The notes under the pieces were generated by a model. The model made no database searches and was not told the origin of the DNA. It saw only the letters and a list, made by a program, of their open reading frames with translations. Position numbers and translations under genes: made by a program. Below are positions 1 to 7,426 of a stretch of 13,028 nt of DNA, piece by piece. Location of the stretch: positions 1-13,028 of the forward strand of contig JAOXYB010040972.1 in assembly GCA_028565635.1 (NCBI GenBank), read 5' to 3'. Positions within the stretch are counted from its first letter, which is position 1, and every line of letters begins with the position of its first letter. Origin of the DNA: Phoronis ovalis. Its lineage: Eukaryota > Phoronida > Phoronidae.

Positions 1-151
1 TATATGTGACTGTGTGAAATAGGTTACAGTGACAGTAAATTATTATTATTATGTAGCACCTGTAATACAAACACTTGTCATTATATACACTTATTATATT
101 TTCTTGGATGTTTGCAAATTAAGTTATGCATCATTGTTAATTGCATCACAG
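1..151 (+). other. Intron (upstream of LamG exon A)
   Basis: AT-rich sequence with a short ATT repeat at about 40-51, ending at the candidate acceptor. No coding signal was seen. Confidence 0.5.
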
Positions 152-573
152 CCATACCCAGCCCTGTTGGTTTCTGGCCATTAAATCGACAGTATGGTTT
201 ACAAGACATAAGTGGAAATGGTGCCAATGGTACACTAGGAACTGGAGCTTATCTAGCAGAAGGAACCAATTTTACGGGGCCAAATGATACAGATATTGGA
301 GTTTACAAGCTTGATGAATGTTCAACATGCTATATTGATATACCTCATAATGGATCCTTATCCCTGACATCATTTACAGTAGCAGGGTGGATTAAAATTA
401 AACAGCCCACCATCAAATCGGCTGCGGCACTCATGGTATGGGCTGGTAGTGCCCCATCATACAGAGGTTTACAATTTTTATGTGTTAAAGCTGGTCAAAC
501 TGACTGCAGCTCTTTGCGTGTGGCAATGAGAGATAAAGATGACAACCTTAGTGGTGATTTAAATGCAGTTAAT
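152..573 (+). CDS. LamG gene, exon A (first exon visible)
   Basis: The reading frame is open through the LamG core and ends at a consensus donor, AAT|GTAAGT, at 574. The left edge is ambiguous. Acceptor AGs lie at 150-151 and 160-161, giving different phases, and the upstream exon that would decide is outside the window. The open frame continues past 573 to 768, but those residues read through the donor and lose the domain pattern, so they are intronic. Confidence 0.75.
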
Positions 574-2204
574 GTAAGTATCTTAAAAAGTTGGCAATAT
601 GATAAAAGCACAATTAACCATGAGGAGCTTAGCAAAAATCCTTTAAAATTACATGAAGTACAGGGTGATGAAAATAATGTGAAGGATTTTGAATTGAATT
701 GTATGGTACCATTCTTATTTCTTATACATATTACACATTATTTGAATTTTTGTTCAACTTGGGCCTGATTTATACCAGGGGATTTATATGAGTTGAGTGG
801 GTGGCAGGTTGCGCAAGCAGCTGCTTGTCATTTCTGATGTAGTGAATAATAGCACAGATCATTATCTTATGACTATATTAGGCAACTATAAATCGCCAGC
901 TATCTATCCTAAAAGATGCTTGTATGTCATAACAGAGACTTCCACTGTGGTAGAATTATTTAATATTCAGAAATTACAGAAGGTCACCTATTCATATACA
1001 TTTATGATGGCTGTTGAGATGGTTTCAGAAGTCAAACACCCATTTTGAATGTCCCTTTACTAAAGGAAAGTATTTTCTTGGGAAACAAATCCATGCTTAA
1101 TTATGAAATCAATAACAAATATACCAATTTGTAGGTTTCAAGAATGCGAGATTCCAGAAGTGACTGTAGATTTAGATAATAAAGCGCTGTCAGTACAGTA
1201 TAAGAACTGCTGAAGGTTATGCATGAAAGGCCTGGGTTATGTTTACTGATAATTGTTTTTCCTCTTGTTTACTAATATGGTCTTGTGGAAATATATGTGA
1301 AAAAATATGTAGCCAATAAGAACGTGATCACGTGTTAGAGAATTCTCTTTGAATTGGTTGCCAAAATGACCATTTAATGGCAAAAGAGTGGAAAGCAACA
1401 AAAAGTGACTTATTAGCAGTGCATAATTAGTAAGATCAACAATAATTCAGGTAATGAATAGGGAGACTTTCTTAACTATAGATAGAAAGGCAAAAAGTCT
1501 TTACCATTTCTACTCCCTAGTCCTGAAATTGCAACAAACAGTTAGTATCATCGTGTGACACTCAACTTTACTGACAAATCAAGACAAAAATACAAGTGAA
1601 TGAAATACTTTATTTTAGGTTATGCGGTTTAGTGAATGGATTTATGTAGCTACATCATACGACTTTGCTACTGGAATTGCAAAACTGTATCTAGATCTAA
1701 CAGAAGTTGCCAGTGCAAGCTTTGGTCCAAACGCAACTACGTACACAGATGGAGCTGCAAGGATAGGTATTACAGAAACCGATGTACCAAGTTCGGAACT
1801 TCCTGCAAATGGGATGTTCACATGTTGGCAGGTAAAAAAAGATTTCGGAAACAGTTTTTCTCACAACTATATTTTAGTAGCTCATCTCTAATCTTATGGC
1901 CATATTGCACAAGATAATAACCCAGGTACAATGTAATGTTTAATCTAACCTATACACTTAGTAATGCTTGATGTATTCAGGTAAGAAAATTAGCATGTGG
2001 CATAATATAAAACTTGTGTAAACCTGTATTAGTTTGACCACAACAAAAAAAATCTGTATACATTGTGGATTATTTAGAACTACAAAAAATGCCTTTCTTG
2101 ATATAATTAAAATTTCATTGCGTTTCAACAGGTTTATAATGAAGCCTTAACAACAGAAGAGTTGGCATTTGCTCACAATCTTTGTGATTTTAAACCGTAT
2201 TTGT
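152..2204 (+). CDS. Laminin-G-like (LamG/ConA-like) domain protein, 5'-partial, three exons
   Basis: Three in-frame exons (about 152-573, 1619-1831, 2132-2204) encode one laminin-G-type jelly-roll domain. Seen: a 'GFWPLN...G..DISGNGANGTL' opening, then 'SFTVAGWIKI', 'FSEWIYVATSYD...GIAKLYLDL' and 'VYNEALTTEELAFAHN'. These are the hallmark strands of the Laminin_G_3 / concanavalin A-like lectin fold in the expected order. The NGT, NFT and NDT sequons and paired cysteines (CSTC, CVKAGQTDC) fit a secreted or cell-surface protein. The first two exons end in phase 0, at GTAAGT and GTAAAA donors. The gene must start left of the window, since no signal peptide or start is visible. The ligand cannot be inferred, because such domains occur in many matrix and adhesion proteins. 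The fold is confident; exon 1's left edge and the gene's 3' end are not. Confidence 0.82.
574..1618 (+). other. LamG intron A
   Basis: 1,045 bp bounded by GTAAGT and TTTTAG. The short open frame at 797-1048 in it has no family features and no splice sites in phase, so I treat it as chance. No repeat or RNA gene was recognised. Confidence 0.7.
1619..1831 (+). CDS. LamG gene, exon B
   Basis: This exon has 71 codons. The acceptor is TTTATTTTAG at 1609-1618 and the donor is CAG|GTAAAA at 1832. It carries the 'W-I-Y-V-A-T-S-Y-D' and 'A-K-L-Y-L-D-L' strands typical of LamG domains and a later 'GAARIG' turn. It joins exon A in phase 0. Confidence 0.82.
1832..2131 (+). other. LamG intron B
   Basis: 300 bp, AT-rich, bounded by GTAAAA and CAACAG. 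Nothing else was seen. Confidence 0.7.
2132..2204 (+). CDS. LamG gene, exon C (end of the domain)
   Basis: The acceptor is CGTTTCAACAG ending at 2131. The encoded 'V-Y-N-E-A-L-T-T-E-E-L' is the last LamG strand and helix (compare 'varAls..Ei'), followed by a cysteine-containing tail. A GTAAGT donor at 2205 leaves phase 1. If that donor is not used, the frame runs on for 12 more codons to TAA at 2240-2242, giving an alternative C-terminus. Confidence 0.75.
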
Positions 2205-3524
2205 GTAAGTATATGTGTGAGGGAAAACTTCAACAAATTTAATTTCCATGAATTTATTCCAGTGAATAAATGAATTGGATACAAAATGTTTATAACTCAA
2301 CTATGGCTTGAGTATAGTATGCAAGGGACTTATCAAGAATTTAAATTCTTCCCAAAGCATTAAAAAATATCTAATAACATGATCAGGTAAGGAAAATTTT
2401 TATTGTGTAAACTTTATTTTTATATCTATATATAACTTCAAAAATGTAAATATCTTAGCTTGAGTTCCAAGTGAGCAGTAGAGACAAAATGCGAAACTTT
2501 TTATAATTATGTAAATTAAAACATTCACTAGGATTACTTAATAATTGATATGTATTGTTTACATTCTTAGAATAAATGTTTTAAGTATTTATTCTTGGTA
2601 AAGGTGTACAGAAGGAATAGTTTAGGAAAGGTGAGTATAAAATTATTCTCTGTGAATACTTACACCTTCTCCTTTTGATAAAGTACAAAATGCATAAAGC
2701 AAATTCCTATTTGGTGCAGAGGTAGGTGCTTTGTTAATTTTGGGTGAGAGTGTGAGAACGATTTATGCGTCTTATAAAAGTATCTTATTAGATTGTGGGA
2801 TGGCATAGGAGAAACATTGCCAATAAACACAGATTAGAAAGGAAACTAAATGAAGCAGATGAAATATAAGTATTGCAGGTTGTTTTGTGTGGTGATGAGT
2901 GAATCTTATGCCTTCATGAATCCACCTTCTAATCGTCCAGTCAATGTTTCATCTTTCCCACAACTCACGCAAAGTAACATGCCGCACTCTCGGGAACAAA
3001 CATGGTGCCACTCGGCCATATTTGAAGTAATCGACCGACCTGGCGCTCGACCTGTATTTACCATGCACTATGTGCGATGGGCATAAACATGCAAGTATTT
3101 GAAGTGTGAGCTACTTGAGTACTTGAGTGTTGGAGCATTTTAGGGGCCAGATTAAGATGAAGATTGGGGTACATTGCATGAGCACCAGAAAAAAGAACAA
3201 AGAACTTGGAAATGTGCAAGAAAAATGTACAGAAATATAGTTGTTGCTGAATAGTAGATGATCTGACATTTAAGACAGACAAAACGTTTGAGAGTAGTTG
3301 CCACTAATGAAGTTAAAAGTTCAACTTTCAGTGTATTGCTAGCATGTCAAGAAGGCCTACAGGAGTTGAGGACACTTAGAAATGGAGTGATTAAGGGACA
3401 AATAATGTTACATAAACTTTGAATATGTTACATACAGGTTACTGAGTGAAGAAGGAAAAGTGTAAAAAACAAGATCAGCTGTGTATAGACCCTACTACAG
3501 ATCAAGTTATTATTTTATTTGCAG
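2205..3524 (+). other. Intron or 3' flank of the LamG gene
   Basis: 1.3 kb of AT-rich sequence after the exon C donor. It contains a small perfect stem (GAATAAAT / ATTTATTC at 2570-2594) and a tandem TACTTGAG pair at 3112-3127. It also contains a GC-richer island at about 2890-3085, described separately. Confidence 0.5.
2890..3085. other. GC-richer island with open frames on both strands
   Basis: This stretch has several CG dinucleotides in otherwise CG-poor, AT-rich sequence. On + a 78-codon frame runs from 2850 to 3086; its phase does not fit the LamG exon C donor. On - an ATG at 3019-3017 sits in a strong context (A at -3, G at +4) and begins M-A-E-W, with a GTGAGT donor available after 17 codons at 2968. 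If unspliced, that frame ends at 2906. It may be a small first exon or promoter on the minus strand, an unrecognised exon, or an old repeat. I do not recognise the peptides. Confidence 0.25.
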
Positions 3525-3529
3525 ATTAA
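3525..3529 (+). CDS. Possible last coding exon of the LamG gene
   Basis: A strong acceptor (pyrimidine-rich TTATTTTATTTGCAG) ends at 3524. Joined in phase 1 to exon C, it would add one tyrosine codon and then TAA at 3527-3529, with a 3' UTR to its right. This is inference from splice phase only. Reading through at 2205, or a further exon elsewhere, is equally possible. Confidence 0.3.
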
Positions 3530-3689
3530 GCTCGAATTCGTATTCCTTCTTAAAATGGCAGTAATTCAATGCTTTGAAAAATCTATTCTTTATCAGCCAA
3601 ATTTAAAACTAAAATAATAATTTTAATCAATAGTCTGGTTTATGTGTTTTATTTAAAAAAAAGAGAAAAAAATATGATGCAATGTTGAC

Positions 3690-3695
3690 AATAAA
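3690..3695 (+). terminator. Candidate poly(A) signal for the LamG gene
   Basis: AATAAA on the + strand, about 160 nt after the candidate stop at 3527-3529. This assignment depends on the uncertain last exon. Confidence 0.3.
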
Positions 3696-3782
3696 TCTAT
3701 ATTGTAAAATTTCTATAACAGATAATTACATCAGATCTTTTTGAAAAAATTACTTCATGAGCTAGTAGCATTATTGATATAT

Positions 3783-3788
3783 TTTATT
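3783..3788 (-). terminator. Candidate poly(A) signal for TMEM14
   Basis: AATAAA read on the minus strand (TTTATT on +), 150 nt beyond the TMEM14 stop. A second copy lies at 3648-3653. Use of the farther site would overlap the candidate LamG 3' end. Confidence 0.4.
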
Positions 3789-3937
3789 CGATCAATTAAA
3801 ATTCTAAATGGAATGTCTTTTTAAATTCCCGACTATGCCATACCTGGCAAGTCAAAGTGCTTGGTTTTGTTTACCCAAATGCAGTTGTGATGTCCAAATC
3901 CATAACTATTGCTCATTTCTTGTGGAAAATTTTACTG

Positions 3938-3983
3938 TTATTTCTGAATCATCCGTAAGGCAAGTCTTCCAGCCATTAGTAAA
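3938..3983 (-). CDS. TMEM14C: TMEM14 exon 4 (short last exon)
   Basis: The exon is only 46 nt, preceded by CTTATTACAG. Joined in phase 2 it gives '(S)LLMAGRLALRMIQK' then TAA, matching the family's C-terminal 'SLLMVAK.G' block. It lies about 1.2 kb from exon 3. The match of phase, length and motif makes it convincing although the exon is tiny. Confidence 0.85.
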
Positions 3984-6900
3984 CTGTAATAAGCATGAAA
4001 TATCATATAAATATTCGAAATTGAAACATTAACTAAATAAATATTGGTATCTTGAAGAGTTATTGATTTTCTACTTACATTATATCATATTAACATTGTT
4101 ATACCTGCTTCTGCAGACAGCTCAAATCATCACTCAAATCCAAAAACCACCATTTTTCCTTTCTGCGGAAAGTATTATCATTCAGTGTTTTGGGTTCTTT
4201 TCACATGTCTACATTGACAATGCCAAAAGTGTGCACATTTTTTGTGTTTATATACAAGATTCGATCTTTCTGCATACACACACTAGAAAACAGTTTTTAC
4301 TGTTTGAACATTGGTCAACAGTAGGCTACAGAAGCTTCATAAAGAGGACTGGCAATCAAACATATATATTGCAGTTGGAGTTTAAAATGTGGAGAACCTT
4401 AAGTTGTTGAACTTATATACATATGAAGTATTTATCATTTCTGACAATTGAATTTAAAGTTGCTTAAGGAGTGCAACAATTTTAATACATAAACAAACTT
4501 AGTATAGATTTTACAATGTCAGTAAAAGCTTAGCTAGATATTTGGGTGACAACAAATATTTTAAGGAATATTTTGCTTTTAATAACTACTAATGTGACAA
4601 AAATTCCCTCCATCTACAAACTTGGAACAAATAATGTTTACATAAAAATAAGCTTAAACTGTGGCAAATTTTGAAAACTTTGCTTTGTTCAAAGGTTTTT
4701 TTTTTTTAAATCTGTGTTTTTTCTTGATACATATAAACAATGTTTGTGATAAGTTTCGGGTTCATCAGTACAGGGTTTTTGACTTTAATTTTCAATAGTA
4801 CCTAAATGAAGAGATAGACAGATATAAAAGTATAAATTTTTGAAAAGGTTATTATTATAATATAATTGCGAAAATTTGAAATTTGTAGGTGAAAGGGTTT
4901 TAACTTATATTTTTGACACTTAAATTTTAACATTTTCCCTCAGATATAACAATATGATTTATAAAAGCATAAACTTTATAAACATATATACTTCCGTATG
5001 TTTACCTAATTTAAATGCATACTTCTCAAATTTGTTCAAATATAAAAGTTTTTCAAGCAGTTTTCTGTTTACACCAGAGGTGTCAGCAAGGTGTTTCATG
5101 ACAATCAAAGCTTTGCTCGTAAGCTTACAGTAGATACAGAGTAGATTAGTCTTACCTGAGTCCAAAAACAAGACCAGCTGGCATAAACTTTCCAGAATTA
5201 GCAAAGCGATATCCCATAACGCCTGCTAAAGTAGCACTTGTACCTAAAAAAATGTAGAAGGATGGACAATTTATATCTAGTTTTATACAAGCTAAATAAC
5301 ACAACAGCTATATTCAAGAAAATCAGTGCTTTAAAAACATTTTTAATCTGACTGTTTGTGTTGTGACGACATTAAATAGGACAACATATTATACCAACTT
5401 GAAACTGCATTTAACAGCAAAGTTTCCATTCCCAAAAGTATTTAGTAGACCAGGATTTGAATCAAAAACTATTGACTTAGTTGTCTTGGGTTTTCCATAA
5501 AGTAATGAGTTACAACACATTTTCAAAGCTTACAATTATTTGTAAGTAGTCCAAACTGATAAGATGAGTAAAACAAAAGTTATTAATCATATCATAATAA
5601 TTTTAGTCACTATCTTAGAATCCGCCAATTTGATGATGCTCACGAATCTGACATCACATGAATATAAACGCAACAGATTTTTCTAATTTTTAATCCCATA
5701 GTCTATTTGCATAAAGAACTTGGAGTTCCAAATAAATACTAATCCTTACCCATCAGTAACCAGAAATTGTTAGGATTTTGTGAAGTTAAGTATGCGCCAG
5801 CACCAGCTATTGCTCCAAATCCTACACCAGCAGCCAGTGACGTAGTACTGCCTATGAAGATAACAGAACTGAACATTACACTTTCAGAACTAATCACTTG
5901 AGTCAACTTTTCTACGTAATTACATACTAATTATTGAGTACTAACTATATAAGAATTAAAGCCATTGATGTCAATGCCAGCATCTTCAACAGGCTAAAAC
6001 ACAAGTGTTTGGCATAGCCCTACAGACCCTAAAAAAGGGGCCCTACACAACTTTCTATACCGTAAAGCCTGTAATCTTCTTTTTTTATTAGTGATCAAAA
6101 TCGTGGTAACGTTCATAGGAATTGTACGTTGTAAACAGAATGAAAACTGTCAGCAGTCTGTGTTACATAGAAACAGTTTTTTATACTCGAGTAGATAGGT
6201 AAATCCTCAAGTAGATAGGTAAATCCTCAGAAATGCTTCATACAACTATACATATAACGGTGTAAAAACAATTTAATTTAAAAAAAATCTTCCTTCCCTG
6301 TTGGGCTATGGCAAACAAACGTCTGGCTTCTTGAGACTGCATAAGGAGGCTTTGACAAACTCTTTGATAGTAATCTCTCATTTAGCGCATTACAGCTATT
6401 TAATTTTTGTAATTATTACACATATAAACAAGTGTTTTCACTTTTTTAATAACACGAGGATCCTGTGGGGTACTAAAGAGTAAAGTTAATTTTAGGTGAG
6501 TAGGGTGACGAGTAGGATTTGGAACATTTATTAAAAAACTTACATAAAAAAAACATGAATATGATAATTTGTTAGTATAGAAGATATAGCAGAATGCTTA
6601 TTCTCTTGCTTGATTTTCTACCGTATTATACATTTTGACCCCGGATTTTGACACGTGTTGCTATATAACAAGCTTAGAGTATTTTCTGCAGTGTCACCTA
6701 ATGCACAAGGCAACACACTACTGTTAATAAAAATGTCTTACGAAAGATGCTATGATAGTCTATATTATAGCATTATCCAATACGCAATACGTTGCAAATA
6801 TTGAGAAACATGCAAACCCTATAATTTATAATGAAAACTCTTTGTGACAAGTCACAAATGACATCTGCCACATGTAAACAGCATGGACAATCCGGTATTA

Positions 6901-7149
6901 CATCAGTCACGTTCCGGTATTAATCAACTATGTGTGGCAGCTGAAGAAGTTACTTGATTTTAAAAGCGACCATTAAGACCATTACTAGAGCAAAATACAT
7001 TTGCGTATCATCAAGGAATAACATTTAACCCGTTCTTGAGCTTTGTCTTCACTGTTGAAACGCATTTGTGACGAACCTGCTTTCATATAACCGACGATTC
7101 CGCCGGCAGCAACAACAGCAGCATAAAGGAAACCCAACACATCAGTCAT
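3938..7149 (-). CDS. TMEM14C: TMEM14-family mitochondrial membrane protein, complete, four exons
   Basis: Four minus-strand exons (7149-7077, 5851-5750, 5243-5156, 3983-3938) join in matching phases into 102 codons, against 99-112 in vertebrate TMEM14A/C. Seen: 'GFLYAAVVAAGGIVGYMKAG', 'SLAAG..FG', 'GAYLTSQNPNN', 'TLAGVMGYRF..SGKFMPAGL' and 'SLLMAGRL', in the order of the TMEM14/UPF0136 family. It has four hydrophobic, glycine-rich segments. In vertebrates TMEM14C is an inner mitochondrial membrane protein that supports protoporphyrinogen IX entry for haem synthesis. Extending that role here is inference, and the A/C subtype is not certain. The start ATG is preceded by a good context (A at -3). 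The gene is divergent from NIPP1 and convergent with the LamG gene. Confidence 0.92.
3984..5155 (-). other. TMEM14 intron 3
   Basis: 1,172 bp, AT-rich, with a T run at about 4696-4707. Open frames of 115 codons (+, 4063-4410) and 81 codons (-, 4959-5204, overlapping exon 3 in another frame) look like chance. Confidence 0.75.
5156..5243 (-). CDS. TMEM14C: TMEM14 exon 3
   Basis: The acceptor is TTTTTTTAG and the donor is CTCAG|GTAAG. It encodes the most conserved family block, 'GVMGYRFANSGKFMPAGL', ending in phase 2. Confidence 0.93.
5244..5749 (-). other. TMEM14 intron 2
   Basis: 506 bp between the GTAAGG donor and the T-rich acceptor. Nothing else was recognised. Confidence 0.8.
5750..5851 (-). 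CDS. TMEM14C: TMEM14 exon 2
   Basis: The acceptor TTCATAG precedes the exon, and the donor is G|GTAAGG. It encodes 'STTSLAAGVGFGAIAGAGAY' followed by 'LTSQNPNNFWLLMG', the second membrane segment and the conserved loop. Confidence 0.92.
5852..7076 (-). other. TMEM14 intron 1
   Basis: 1,225 bp. It holds an exact 20-bp tandem duplication (6190-6229), a perfect 8-bp stem with a 2-bp loop (TTTGTGAC AA GTCACAAA, 6841-6858) and two copies of TCCGGTATTA (6891-6900, 6913-6922). The 60-codon open frame at 6301-6483 has no supporting signal. Confidence 0.75.
6190..6229 (+). repeat. Two-copy 20-bp tandem repeat
   Basis: AGTAGATAGGTAAATCCTCA occurs twice, head to tail with no mismatch, in TMEM14 intron 1. 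Confidence 0.95.
7077..7149 (-). CDS. TMEM14C: TMEM14 exon 1
   Basis: Encodes the first hydrophobic segment and the conserved 'GYMKAG' turn. It ends in phase 1 at GCAG|GTTCGT, a weak but valid donor. Confidence 0.9.
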
Positions 7150-7397
7150 CTTGACCTATTTAGAATACTAAGTACTACTAAAAACTGGCTGGCTCGGCAT
7201 AAAGTCTTTTAACCAATAAGTGTTTTTTATTTTTTATTTTTTTAAATAAAATGAATCAAATCTTAGCATTTCTATAATTCACGGATGCAACATTGATGGT
7301 ATTTTCTTCGTAATATCCTATCAACGCATAGATAATACCCATTTTCTAGTCACCTCTAGTTTACATGCGCACCCCGAGATGCGCAGTTCCAGTAATC
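7150..7397. promoter_or_regulatory. Bidirectional promoter between TMEM14 and PPP1R8
   Basis: The two start codons are 248 bp apart and point away from each other. Two ATGCGCA boxes at 7365-7371 and 7379-7385 resemble half-sites of the NRF1 palindrome (YGCGCAYGCGCR), a factor typical of animal bidirectional housekeeping promoters. A CCAAT box lies at 7213-7217. No TATA box is convincing, and transcription start sites cannot be placed. Confidence 0.6.
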
Positions 7398-7426
7398 ATG
7401 GCCAACAATTTTGAGGTGCCTTCATG
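7398..7426 (+). CDS. PPP1R8: NIPP1 exon 1
   Basis: Encodes MANNFEVPS and two bases of a tryptophan codon. The donor is ATG|GTAAGT. The N-terminus is shorter than in vertebrates but ends in the same '(P)xWAGKPP' junction. Confidence 0.9.

Noticed and set aside
797-1048. 83-codon open frame in LamG intron A
   Set aside because: There is no domain signal and no fitting splice sites, and it lies inside an intron with consensus ends.
4063-4410. 115-codon open frame on + within TMEM14 intron 3
   Set aside because: Low-complexity hydrophobic and AT-driven composition, no family features, and opposite to a well-supported gene.
4696-4707. T run, considered as the tail of a minus-strand retroposon
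   Set aside because: No SINE-like body or flanking target duplication was seen beside it.
6841-6858. Perfect 8-bp palindrome with a 2-bp spacer
   Set aside because: Such short stems are expected by chance in 13 kb, and there is no promoter or exon next to it.
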